32,962 bases of DNA from Candidatus Woesearchaeota archaeon (GTDB taxonomy: Archaea > Nanobdellota > Nanobdellia > UBA10117 > GCA-020343615): contig CP070803.1 of assembly GCA_020343615.1 (NCBI GenBank), positions 751,118-784,079 on the forward strand, given 5' to 3'. A model generated the notes under the pieces. It had not been told where the DNA came from, did not search any database, and worked only from the letters and a program-made list of their open reading frames with translations. Each line of letters starts with the position of its first letter. The stretch's first letter is position 1. Shown here piece after piece: positions 25,873 to 32,764 of this stretch. The translations under genes were made by a program, and so were the position numbers.

Positions 25873-26316
25873 CTAAGGACAAGGATTTCTTGTAGCAAGA
25901 TTATTGTTTTCAGATACTTCTGCTATATTATTTGCAGGATCTACTTCTACAGTTACTGCTCCACCTACAGCCTCGATTAGTAGAGGAAGAACAGCTCCGC
26001 CAGGAAGATCTACTACTACAGTTCTAAATCCAAAACCATCACTAATATCAACTTCAACGTCTTCAATATAGTGTTCACACACGTTGAATACATTAACGTA
26101 CTCTTCGTCACAATTGAAATTTTCATCATCAGCTTTTACTATTAGATCTGATGAACCTTCTGCTACCTGAGGACCTTCAGCAATTTTTATTCCAAGAAGA
26201 CCAGCTTCTTGAATTCTAGGATATAAATATAGACTTAAAAAGAATATAACAATTATAGCAATTGCAATTGCTACAACTATACCAAACCCACTAAAATCAG
26301 CTTTTTTATATTTCAT
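25873..26316 (-). CDS. Prepilin-like protein with CARDB-like domain, 147 aa
   Basis: MKYKKADFSGFGIVVAIAIA carries KKA-D before a hydrophobic helix (to about 32). Residues 55-147 form an Ig-like beta domain that closes with EVDPANNIAEVSENNN, the typical end of CARDB (cell-adhesion related) domains. Its ATG overlaps the stop of the small gene upstream (ATGA), placing it last in a three-gene minus-strand operon. Likely an adhesive minor pilin. Confidence 0.8.
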   Translation of the reverse strand: MKYKKADFSGFGIVVAIAIAIIVIFFLSLYLYPRIQEAGLLGIKIAEGPQVAEGSSDLIVKADDENFNCDEEYVNVFNVCEHYIEDVEVDISDGFGFRTVVVDLPGGAVLPLLIEAVGGAVTVEVDPANNIAEVSENNNLATRNPCP

Positions 26317-26483
26317 GACAGATCTAATGTTATGTTACTTGCTTGGTCTAAGAAATCACTAAGAGTAAATCCACCTTTAGTTAACAAACCTTTAGACATT
26401 AGCCAAAAAATAACCACAAAAGCTAGTATTAGTATAATAACACCTATTACCCACATAAAATTTTGAACAGTTCCTTTTTTCAT
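26313..26483 (-). CDS. Small prepilin-like protein, 56 aa
   Basis: Read on the minus strand from ATG 26483 (or the adjacent ATG 26486), it gives MKKGTVQNFMWVIGVIILIL and a helix to about residue 27. A short Gly/Asp tail ends NITLDLS. GAGGGGGA lies just upstream as a strong ribosome-binding site. Both ends overlap neighbouring genes by ATGA, which strongly supports a real gene despite its size. A minimal pilin-like peptide. Confidence 0.75.
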   Translation of the reverse strand: MKKGTVQNFMWVIGVIILILAFVVIFWLMSKGLLTKGGFTLSDFLDQASNITLDLS

Positions 26484-27187
26484 CATTCTTCCCCCTCGAA
26501 TAGTTCACAATATATTTTTATCTTATCTTCTGCTAGATAGCCTTGTCTGTTAACATCTCCAAAAGGATCCAATGGAAGATCATCAGCTGCGTTACAATCA
26601 GGATCAGCAGCACCCACATCATGCCAATCTGTAACTATTCTCCATCTTAGATTATTATTTCCAGGGTCAACTACCCCTAAATATATACTCACATTTAGTT
26701 CTGTTCCGTCAGGAGTGTCAGGAGATACTTCATAAGTGCCTACAGCATCTCCAATACTAAATTCAAATATCAGAGGACGATACTCGTGCGGAGGGTATTC
26801 ATCTGGATCATTGAAACTACATGCATGAGCATGATTTGTATCTCGATGAGCAGGGTCATCTGCCCAAGTCTCATCTACACTTATATTCACATCTACCCAG
26901 TATTCAGTTTCTACAGGGATTCTAACAGCATAAGTTGAGTAATCATCAATATCATCAGATTGCTTACAATCTTTAATTCCTGCCTCTGCACATTCATCTG
27001 CATCTATAATGGGCATATCATTACATTCCAAAGCTACACCTTCTACCCATTCCTCAGCCTCTTGGACTTTTTCACCCATCACAGGTATTACGTGTCCTGT
27101 AGCCCAATAAGCTATAGATGCTAGGAAAATTACAGCAAGAATAACAAGGGCAACAGTGCCTACTCCTATTTCTCCTCTATCATTCAT
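26483..27187 (-). CDS. Prepilin-like protein with acidic outer domain, 234 aa
   Basis: MNDRGEIGVGTVALVILAVI has DRG-E before a helix (about 9-28), a prepilin-like site with Gly at -1 and Glu near +1. The outer domain is strongly acidic and beta-rich (VDVNISVDETW, PLIFEFSIGD, ELNVSIYLGV) with Cys at about 54, 65, 73, 123, 203 and 228. First gene of the minus-strand trio and divergent from the pilin at 27318. No family recognised; possible minor pilin. Confidence 0.78.
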   Translation of the reverse strand: MNDRGEIGVGTVALVILAVIFLASIAYWATGHVIPVMGEKVQEAEEWVEGVALECNDMPIIDADECAEAGIKDCKQSDDIDDYSTYAVRIPVETEYWVDVNISVDETWADDPAHRDTNHAHACSFNDPDEYPPHEYRPLIFEFSIGDAVGTYEVSPDTPDGTELNVSIYLGVVDPGNNNLRWRIVTDWHDVGAADPDCNAADDLPLDPFGDVNRQGYLAEDKIKIYCELFEGEE

Positions 27188-27205
27188 AATAATATTCTAT
27201 CAATT

Positions 27206-27217
27206 ATAATTTAAATA
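27206..27217 (-). promoter_or_regulatory. TATA element for the minus-strand prepilin trio
   Basis: The minus strand reads TATTTAAATTATA, beginning about 30 nt before the ATG at 27187: leaderless spacing. It is separate from the plus-strand promoter at 27268. Confidence 0.5.
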
Positions 27218-27267
27218 ACTTTACTCATGTTAGTTATAACTTCATAATAGGAACACTGCAACGTAAT

Positions 27268-27278
27268 CTTTAAAAATA
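27268..27278 (+). promoter_or_regulatory. TATA-box promoter for the candidate major pilin
   Basis: CTTTAAAAATA lies about 45 nt before ATG 27318, which would give a leader of roughly 20 nt containing the GTGGT sequence at 27309-27313, a weak Shine-Dalgarno match. A dedicated promoter and leadered start contrast with the operon genes and fit a highly expressed subunit. Confidence 0.5.
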
Positions 27279-27317
27279 ATCAAGAACTACTTTAAGTTAA
27301 AATAAAAAGTGGTAAAA

Positions 27318-27833
27318 ATGGTAAATAAGAAAGGCCAAGGAATTTCCATAAGTTTCATAGTCGTCGCAGCGATAGCGGCTTTGGTTTTAGTATTAGTTAT
27401 TGCATTTGCAACAGGTGGATTAGGAAAGTTCTTCAGCTCTATATTCCAAGCAGGAGAAGGAGGACAAGGCGGAATAGAAGTATCAACAGCACAGGCTAGA
27501 TGCAAAGAGTTGTGTACAGCCGCTGTAAATGGAGGATACGGAGCCTGGAATGACAGCAATTATTGTTGGGATCAATTTGGAATAGATATGAGCGGAGACG
27601 GAGTAATAAATTCAACTACTGAGAGATTTAATTGTTGGGAAGCTCCAATAAGTGAAAGATGTACTCTGACTAAAACAGATGCGTACGGTTACGGGATCAC
27701 TTGTAACCATGACAATTGCGGTACACCTAATGGATGCCCAGGAACTTGCTGCGTAGGTGGAGTGGCTTATAACCCGCGAGATTGTGAAGCCATAGCTGGA
27801 GCAAAGTGGAAACAAGATGTCTCTTGTCCATAG
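27318..27833 (+). CDS. Candidate major pilin-like protein, 171 aa
   Basis: I choose ATG 27318 (MVNKKGQGISISFIVVAAIA); a GTG at 27309 would add three residues. KKG-QGIS then an Ala/Val-rich helix (to about 34) is a classic prepilin pattern. The head starts with ARCKELC, contains YCWDQFG, then a calcium-loop-like DMSGDGVINSTTE and CW, and ends in a cluster of Cys (CNHDNCGTPNGCPGTCC). It shares this order with the next gene. With its own promoter and leader and monocistronic look, it is the best candidate for an abundant subunit, but expression is inferred. Confidence 0.8.
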   Translation: MVNKKGQGISISFIVVAAIAALVLVLVIAFATGGLGKFFSSIFQAGEGGQGGIEVSTAQARCKELCTAAVNGGYGAWNDSNYCWDQFGIDMSGDGVINSTTERFNCWEAPISERCTLTKTDAYGYGITCNHDNCGTPNGCPGTCCVGGVAYNPRDCEAIAGAKWKQDVSCP

Positions 27834-27839
27834 TAATTA

Positions 27840-27855
27840 ATATTTTTTTATTTTA
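27840..27855 (+). terminator. T-rich probable transcription terminator
   Basis: A run of TATTTTTTTATTTTAT directly follows the 171-aa pilin-like gene. Archaeal RNA polymerase terminates at such T tracts without needing a hairpin. Some transcription may continue into the next gene 20-30 nt downstream. Confidence 0.45.
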
Positions 27856-27862
27856 TTAAATT

Positions 27863-28390
27863 ATGATTATGAATAAAAAAGGAGTAATAGGGATTTATTG
27901 GATAGTTGCAGCAGCTATAGCCTTCTTGATTCTTGTGGTTATGATATATTTCATAAGAGGAGGAGTAGCGGAAGGCATGGTTGAAATTGAGAATATTAAA
28001 GACGTTTTTACAAATCCTCTTGAAAAAGAGAGACTAGCTTGTATTAGTTTATGTAATCAAGGTAAATCAACACTATATCGAGACGCAGATGAATGGAGAA
28101 CTTCTCCTTATTGTATGCGATCAGCAACTGTTGATCTTAATGGAGACGGAAAAATAAATACTAGTAGGGAATATGGACTACCTTGCTGGTATATAGGAGG
28201 AGCTAATATCCGCTGCGATATTGATTTAGACGATGGAACTATTTTAACAGAATGCAATTGCACTCAGAATGCTTGTTTATGTGGAGATGGCATTGGTCCT
28301 CCTGCACAAGGATGGGAAGAATGTGATTATGGAATTCCAGGTGTTGGTTGCGCAGTAGGAGAGTGTACTGTTGCGTGTAAATGTAGATAA
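27863..28390 (+). CDS. Prepilin-like protein, paralogue of the preceding pilin, 175 aa
   Basis: Start at ATG 27863 (MIMNKKGVIGIYWIVAAAIA) or the ATG two codons later at 27869. KKG-VIGIY and a helix to about residue 31 form the prepilin signal. The head matches the previous gene in order: ACISLC, YC, the loop DLNGDGKINTSRE, CW, RC, then a Cys-rich end with LCGDGIG...EECDYG...CAVGEC that also resembles the repeats in the 460-aa protein. Likely a second pilin-like subunit arising from duplication. Confidence 0.8.
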   Translation: MIMNKKGVIGIYWIVAAAIAFLILVVMIYFIRGGVAEGMVEIENIKDVFTNPLEKERLACISLCNQGKSTLYRDADEWRTSPYCMRSATVDLNGDGKINTSREYGLPCWYIGGANIRCDIDLDDGTILTECNCTQNACLCGDGIGPPAQGWEECDYGIPGVGCAVGECTVACKCR

Positions 28391-28418
28391 TAATTAATGT
28401 TGTCGTAATATTAGAAAA

Positions 28419-28428
28419 TATTTATAAA
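28419..28428 (+). promoter_or_regulatory. TATA-box promoter of the L10e gene
   Basis: TATTTATAAA, a near-perfect archaeal TATA box, is 26-35 nt before ATG 28454 with no Shine-Dalgarno, so a leaderless mRNA is expected. Confidence 0.65.
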
Positions 28429-28453
28429 CCCTTGTTCTAAAATTTAACTAATT

Positions 28454-28975
28454 ATGGCAAGACTAAGAGCAGCATCAGCTTATCGTAGACTAAAAAGATC
28501 ATACACAAGAAAAAGTAAAGTTAGAGCTAAATCTTACATAAAGAGTACACCTCAAAATAAAATAGTTAGATATGTTATGGGTAATAAGCGTAATTCTTTT
28601 CCCTGCCGTGTAGATTTAATTTCTCTTGAAGATATGAATCTAAGACACAATGCCATAGAAGCAGGAAGAAGGGTAGCTTCCAATTACCTAGAAAAGACAT
28701 TAAACAGGGAAAACTTTAAGCTTGAGATAAGAACCCATCCTCATCATATTCTAAGAGAAAATCCTTTAGCTACTGGAGCAGGAGCTGATAGATTCCAAGA
28801 AGGAATGACAAGAGCTTTTGGAAAACCTATTGGATTAGCTGCAAGAGTAAAGAAAGGAAAGATACTAGTCTCAGTATATGTCAATGAAAAGGGTACAGAG
28901 GAAGCAAAAAGAGCATTAAAAAAAGTAAGTCATAAATATCCTATGAGGACTACTATTAGAGTATCAAAACCATAG
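28454..28975 (+). CDS. rpl10e: Large-subunit ribosomal protein L10e (uL16 family)
   Basis: A component of the 50S ribosomal subunit near the tRNA-binding corridor; the archaeal/eukaryotic counterpart of bacterial L16. Length is 173 aa, normal for the family. The diagnostic block lies at residues 95-136: RTHPHHILREN, then ATGAGADRFQEGMTRAFGKP and IGLAARVKKGK. The N-terminus is basic (RLRAASAYRRLKRSYTRKSK). A strong TATA box at leaderless spacing fits constitutive expression. It is not part of the pilus cluster, and its 38-nt spacing to the PEP synthase gene includes a separate TATA-like element. Confidence 0.96.
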   Translation: MARLRAASAYRRLKRSYTRKSKVRAKSYIKSTPQNKIVRYVMGNKRNSFPCRVDLISLEDMNLRHNAIEAGRRVASNYLEKTLNRENFKLEIRTHPHHILRENPLATGAGADRFQEGMTRAFGKPIGLAARVKKGKILVSVYVNEKGTEEAKRALKKVSHKYPMRTTIRVSKP

Positions 28976-28981
28976 GAAAAG

Positions 28982-28991
28982 TTTTTTATTA
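28982..28991 (+). promoter_or_regulatory. Probable TATA element of the PEP synthase gene
   Basis: TTTTTTATTA, 23-32 nt before ATG 29014. The leading T run may also help terminate the L10e transcript. The match is moderate. Confidence 0.4.
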
Positions 28992-29013
28992 AGCGTATGT
29001 TCTAATCTTACCA

Positions 29014-31305
29014 ATGGGTTGGCTTAAGTGGTTTAGAGAAATACATAAAGGAGATGTAGGTATCGCCGGTGGAAAAGGTGCTAATCTAGGAGAGTTATAC
29101 AACGCTAATTTTCCAATACCACCAGGTTTTATAGTAAGTGCAGATGCTTACAAAGAATTCATCAGTTTATTAGGAATAGACAAAGAAATAAATAAAAAAT
29201 TAGAAGGACTAGATGTAGAAGACTCGGATGAACTGGACAAGGTTTCTGAAGACATTAAAGAATTATTCATGAAAGCAGATGTTCCGAGTAATTTTGTAAC
29301 AATTATTTCAAATGCCTACAAGAATTTACAACTTGATTCCGGACAATTGGAGGGAATAAATCATAAAGCATTAGAGTTAGTTAAGGCAGGGAGAGATTTA
29401 CCATTTGTTGCAGTAAGATCTTCAGCTACTGCAGAAGATTTACCAGAAGCAAGTTTCGCAGGACAGCAATCTACTTTTTTGAACATCAAAGGGAGTGATA
29501 ATTTGATAGAAGCAGTAAAAGGATGCTGGGCTTCTTTGTTTACACCCAGAGCAATCTATTATAGAGAAAAGAATAACTTCCCACACAACAAAGTAGCAAT
29601 AGCTGTGATAGTACAACAGATGGTTGACTCCATAGTTTCAGGAGTAATGTTTTCCGTAAATCCTGCTACAAGTGATGAAAGTCAAATAGTAATTGAAGGA
29701 GCTTTTGGTTTAGGAGAGTCTGTAGTTGGTGGTGAATTAAGCCCCAACGAGTATATTCTAGACAAACAAACAGGGAAGTTGGTAGACAAAAAACAAAGTA
29801 AACAAGAGTGGATGTACACCAGAGATTACACTACAGGTAAAACTGTAAAGAAAAAAATACCGCAAGAAAAATGGTACAATGAAAAGCTTTCCGCAGACAT
29901 GCTAAAACTACTGTGGTCTTTAGCTGTAAGAGTAGAGAAACATTACGGATGTGCTCAAGATATGGAATGGGCTTTCGACCGTAACAGATTATACCTCGTA
30001 CAGTCAAGACCTGTTACAACACTAAAGAAACATGAGGATGTAAAGGAAATAGAGATGCCTACAGGAGAACCCATACTTACAGGTTTGGGCGCGTCACCTG
30101 GCGGGGCATCTGGACCAGTAAAGATAATATTATCTCCTCACGAGTTGAGTAATGTAAAAAAAGGGGATGTTATGGTTACGAAAATGACCAATCCTGACAT
30201 GGTTCCAGCTATGCAGAGAGCAGTGGCTATAGTAACTGATGAAGGTGGAGTTACAAGTCACGCAGCAATTGTTTCTAGAGAGATGGGAACACCTTGTATA
30301 GTAGGAACGGAAAAAGCAACAAGTGTTTTACACGATGGTCAGATTATTACTGTAAACGGATCCAAAGGAGAAGTTTATGAAGGCTCAGTAGAAGTTGAGC
30401 CAGCCCAGGAATTAGAAGAGCCAGTTGAAATTATTCCAACCAACATCAAAGTAAAAGTTGTTATTGATTTACCAGATTATGCAGAAAGAGCAGCAAGACA
30501 GAAACCAGATGGCGTTGGCCTACTAAGACTTGAAGGAATCATTGCTTCAGGTCAGAAACATCCTGCTCAGTTTATGAGAGAAGGAGATTACGATGGGTAC
30601 GTTGACTTAATAGCCGACGGTATTAGAAAAATAGCAAAGGTTTTCGAAGGGAAGCCAGTGTGGGTTAGAACCTCAGACATAAGGAGCGACGAATTCAGGA
30701 ACATAAAAGGAGGCGAGCAAGAACCTGAAGAAGCCAATCCTATGATGGGTTGGCATGGAATAAGAAGAAGCTTGGATGAACCTCAAATACTAAAGGCAGA
30801 ATTCGAAGCAATAAAGCGCGTTAATGATGAAGGATACGATAAAGTTGGAGTAATGTTGCCTCAGATAATCTCTGCAGATGAGGTTAAGGAAGCTAAGAAA
30901 GTCTATGACGAAGTAGGATTAAACTGCGAATTTGGAGTTATGATTGAAACTCCAGGAGCAGCCTTAACCATAGAAAAAATATGTGACGTAGGGATTGACT
31001 TCATCTCATTTGGTACTAATGATCTAACTCAATTTACCCTAGGAGTAGATAGAAACAACAGTAAAGTCCAGAAGTTATACAGTGAGATGCATCCTGCTAT
31101 TCTAAGAGAGATAGCTCACGTAATAAAGACATGCAGGGCTAAAGGTGTAAAGACCTCCATATGCGGTCAAGCAGGTTCAAAACCAGAAATGGCAAAATTC
31201 TTAGTTAAGGAAGGAATCACCTCAATATCTGCAAGTCCTGATGCAGTACAAACAGTAAGAAAAGTAGTAGCTAAAGAAGAAAATGAAGCACAATCTGAAT
31301 TCTGA
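29014..31305 (+). CDS. ppsA: Phosphoenolpyruvate synthase (pyruvate, water dikinase)
   Basis: Converts pyruvate and ATP to PEP, AMP and phosphate; in archaea it serves gluconeogenesis and sometimes glycolysis in reverse. The N-terminal ATP-binding domain shows GGKGANLGEL (20-29) and AVRSSATAEDLPEASFAGQQ (about 132-151). The swivelling phosphohistidine domain has GGVTSHAAIVSREMGTPCIVG with His416. The C-terminal PEP-binding TIM barrel contains VRTSDIRSDEFRNIKGGE, SFGTNDLTQFTLGVDRN and the catalytic CGQAG with Cys717. All three domains are complete; 763 aa is slightly shorter than E. coli PpsA. Its last 23 nt overlap the dph2 N-terminal fragment. Confidence 0.96.
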   Translation: MGWLKWFREIHKGDVGIAGGKGANLGELYNANFPIPPGFIVSADAYKEFISLLGIDKEINKKLEGLDVEDSDELDKVSEDIKELFMKADVPSNFVTIISNAYKNLQLDSGQLEGINHKALELVKAGRDLPFVAVRSSATAEDLPEASFAGQQSTFLNIKGSDNLIEAVKGCWASLFTPRAIYYREKNNFPHNKVAIAVIVQQMVDSIVSGVMFSVNPATSDESQIVIEGAFGLGESVVGGELSPNEYILDKQTGKLVDKKQSKQEWMYTRDYTTGKTVKKKIPQEKWYNEKLSADMLKLLWSLAVRVEKHYGCAQDMEWAFDRNRLYLVQSRPVTTLKKHEDVKEIEMPTGEPILTGLGASPGGASGPVKIILSPHELSNVKKGDVMVTKMTNPDMVPAMQRAVAIVTDEGGVTSHAAIVSREMGTPCIVGTEKATSVLHDGQIITVNGSKGEVYEGSVEVEPAQELEEPVEIIPTNIKVKVVIDLPDYAERAARQKPDGVGLLRLEGIIASGQKHPAQFMREGDYDGYVDLIADGIRKIAKVFEGKPVWVRTSDIRSDEFRNIKGGEQEPEEANPMMGWHGIRRSLDEPQILKAEFEAIKRVNDEGYDKVGVMLPQIISADEVKEAKKVYDEVGLNCEFGVMIETPGAALTIEKICDVGIDFISFGTNDLTQFTLGVDRNNSKVQKLYSEMHPAILREIAHVIKTCRAKGVKTSICGQAGSKPEMAKFLVKEGITSISASPDAVQTVRKVVAKEENEAQSEF

Positions 31306-31537
31306 TGAATTAGCAAAGAAAATAGGCAATGCTAGAAAAGTTGTTCTTCAGTTTCCCGATGGTTTAAAAAACGAAGCCAGGGAAATAGCTCTTGAATTAG
31401 AAAAAAAGACAAATGCAGAGATATTTCTTTGGATGGGATCCAACTTCGGCGGCTGCGATTATCCTTTTTATCTAGAGAAGCTAGGCTTTGATTTGCTTAT
31501 AAATATAGGTCATAATTCTGTTTCCACAAAAATCTAA
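31283..31537 (+). CDS. dph2: Dph2 (2-(3-amino-3-carboxypropyl)histidine synthase), N-terminal fragment, 84 aa
   Basis: Dph2 is the radical [4Fe-4S] enzyme that starts diphthamide synthesis on elongation factor 2. Archaeal Dph2 is normally about 330-350 aa in one chain. This ORF shows the family's first region: KVVLQFPDGLKNEAREIALE (19-38), NAEIFLWMGSNFGGCDYPF with Cys58 at the position of the first cluster ligand, and DLLINIGHNSV (the 'GHS' region). It ends at TAA in the loop right after that. The natural continuation (KTVFVEAG...) begins 1.2 kb later at 32761. It overlaps ppsA by 23 nt and is probably co-transcribed with it. Confidence 0.85.
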   Translation: MKHNLNSDELAKKIGNARKVVLQFPDGLKNEAREIALELEKKTNAEIFLWMGSNFGGCDYPFYLEKLGFDLLINIGHNSVSTKI

Positions 31538-31540
31538 AAG

Positions 31541-31550
31541 TTTATATATT
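31541..31550 (+). promoter_or_regulatory. TATA-box promoter for the 90-aa membrane protein
   Basis: TTTATATATT starts three bases after the dph2 N-fragment stop and is 26-35 nt before ATG 31576: leaderless spacing. It shows that the interrupting genes have their own transcription. Confidence 0.6.
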
Positions 31551-31575
31551 TTTACTACCACTATTTACAACGCCG

Positions 31576-31848
31576 ATGGTATTTAGCGCAGAGTTGGATT
31601 TGATATTAGTTGTCTTTTTGATTGCAGTATTCCTTAGATATAGCGGCTATTTAACCAAAGAAATGAAAAGACCCGTAGGTTACATCTTAGGAGGTACTTT
31701 GTTTCTTTTAATAAACCAAGTATGGGGATTATGGACAGGATTTTATCCTAGCGTTCAGACGTGGATTAGTTACGTTTGGGGAATAATAGCCTTTATTTTG
31801 ATATTGATTGGAGGCCTTTGGACTACTTTTGAGTTTATTAAAGGGTAG
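31576..31848 (+). CDS. Small membrane protein, 90 aa, paralogous to the next gene
   Basis: Three hydrophobic segments (about residues 6-22, 34-50 and 63-86). It shares MVFSAELDLIL...RYSGYLTKEMKRPVGYI with the next gene's MVLFSPTIEIAI...KYSGYMKHISRELGYI, and both end in a similar last helix (IIAFILILIGG versus IIAFILVLIGA), so the pair is a tandem duplication. It has its own TATA promoter and T-rich terminator. Function unknown. It lies within the stretch that separates the two dph2 pieces. Confidence 0.75.
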   Translation: MVFSAELDLILVVFLIAVFLRYSGYLTKEMKRPVGYILGGTLFLLINQVWGLWTGFYPSVQTWISYVWGIIAFILILIGGLWTTFEFIKG

Positions 31849-31849
31849 T

Positions 31850-31873
31850 TTTTCCTTTTTTTTATTTTTTATT
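31850..31873 (+). terminator. T-rich probable terminator
   Basis: An almost unbroken T tract with scattered C and A follows the 90-aa gene, the standard intrinsic archaeal termination signal. Confidence 0.55.
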
Positions 31874-31888
31874 TAGTGGTAAAGAAGG

Positions 31889-31898
31889 TTTTTATATT
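31889..31898 (+). promoter_or_regulatory. TATA-box promoter for the 98-aa membrane protein
   Basis: TTTTTATATT lies 28-37 nt before ATG 31926, consistent with a leaderless transcript starting near that ATG. Confidence 0.55.
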
Positions 31899-31925
31899 TC
31901 GGATGACCGTATTAGATTGATCAAA

Positions 31926-32222
31926 ATGGTGCTATTTAGTCCAACAATCGAAATAGCCATCGGTTTACTAATAGGTATAGCATTGATGAAGTATAGTGGT
32001 TACATGAAGCACATCTCACGAGAGCTAGGGTATATTGCTAGTGCTGCACCATTCTTATTAGTAGCAGCAGTACTACCAACTGTTACACAGACATTCTCAG
32101 GCTCTGGTGCTGTACAGGCAATTGGATGGATAAACATGATCTTCGTAATAATAGCATTCATCCTAGTACTAATTGGTGCAATAACGATGGCAATAACCAT
32201 TTTTTCAAAGCTCAAGCCATAA
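31926..32222 (+). CDS. Small membrane protein, 98 aa, paralogue of the 90-aa gene
   Basis: I choose ATG 31926 (MVLFSPTIEIAI) rather than the TTG at 31917, because it matches the paralogue's start and the TATA box is 28-37 nt upstream. Three hydrophobic segments (about 8-22, 34-52 and 65-92) and the shared KYSGYM...GYI motif define the pair. A small loop (TQTFSGSGAVQ) lies before the last helix. Own promoter and terminator. Function unknown. Confidence 0.78.
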   Translation: MVLFSPTIEIAIGLLIGIALMKYSGYMKHISRELGYIASAAPFLLVAAVLPTVTQTFSGSGAVQAIGWINMIFVIIAFILVLIGAITMAITIFSKLKP

Positions 32223-32258
32223 GGTTTTTGAGTTTTTATTTTTCCTTTTTTTATTTAA
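32223..32258 (+). terminator. T-rich probable terminator
   Basis: Successive T runs (GGTTTTTGAGTTTTTATTTTT then CCTTTTTTTATTT) immediately follow the 98-aa gene; a typical archaeal intrinsic terminator. Confidence 0.55.
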
Positions 32259-32266
32259 TCAAAAAC

Positions 32267-32278
32267 TATTTATAATCA
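32267..32278 (+). promoter_or_regulatory. TATA-box promoter for the HExxH gene and dph2 C-terminal part
   Basis: CTATTTATAATC lies 19-30 nt before ATG 32297. Because the dph2 C-terminal ORF overlaps the HExxH gene's stop, this promoter likely drives both. Confidence 0.55.
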
Positions 32279-32296
32279 ACTAATAAGTAACAGCTT

Positions 32297-32764
32297 ATGA
32301 AAATAAAAGAAGCAGATTTATCTAAATGGAAAAAGAACACTTTATCTTTAGCTAGAGAACTATCATTAGACGAAGAGGTTTTGAATTTACTAGATAACAC
32401 GCAGCTTGAAGTAATTCCACAAGAATTTAGGGGTCGAAACTTTTACGGTTGGGCTCGATATAATCCACCAAAAATTGAAGTATATGAAGCTAATCCTTCA
32501 AAATATCTTCCTAAAAAATTTCAAGAAGTATGGAACCAAAGCGGTATGGATCACGAATTAATAGGTCATATATACAATTATTTTTACGGTAAAGATAAAT
32601 CTGGTAATGAAAAAGAAGCAATAGAAACACAAATAAAATTAGCAAATTATAGAGGAAGAAAAGATCCGCTTTGGAAATTGGCAGCAATATCTATTCCTTT
32701 TTTAACCAAATTCAAAGAAATCAGGAATAATTTTTATACTAAAAGTAATACAAATTTATTATGA
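32297..32764 (+). CDS. Small putative zinc metallopeptidase-like protein (HExxH), 155 aa
   Basis: The motif DHELIGH (residues 94-100; the HExxH zinc-binding signature is residues 95-99 plus neighbours) lies on a predicted helix. It is followed about 20 residues later by NEKEAIETQI, where a Glu could be the third metal ligand as in gluzincins. There is no signal peptide, so it would be cytoplasmic. The N-terminal part has a beta-like PPKIEVYEA strand before the helix, as in minimal zincins. The C-terminal basic stretch lacks a recognisable domain. Its stop overlaps the start of the dph2 C-terminal piece (ATGA), so the two are translationally coupled. Protease activity and substrate are unknown. 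Confidence 0.72.
   Translation: MKIKEADLSKWKKNTLSLARELSLDEEVLNLLDNTQLEVIPQEFRGRNFYGWARYNPPKIEVYEANPSKYLPKKFQEVWNQSGMDHELIGHIYNYFYGKDKSGNEKEAIETQIKLANYRGRKDPLWKLAAISIPFLTKFKEIRNNFYTKSNTNLL

Noticed and set aside
3204-28390. Archaellum (arl/fla) operon
   Set aside because: The motor ATPase and platform alone do not define an archaellum; no ArlH, ArlG, ArlF or clear archaellin is visible, and the many Cys-rich prepilin-like proteins are unlike archaellins.
31538-32760. Intein or intron as the cause of the dph2 interruption
   Set aside because: The intervening DNA contains stop codons, terminators, three separate promoters and unrelated genes, with no splicing-domain or homing-endonuclease motifs.
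31538-32760. Insertion sequence or transposon in dph2
   Set aside because: No transposase, terminal inverted repeats or target-site duplication could be seen at 31537 or 32761.
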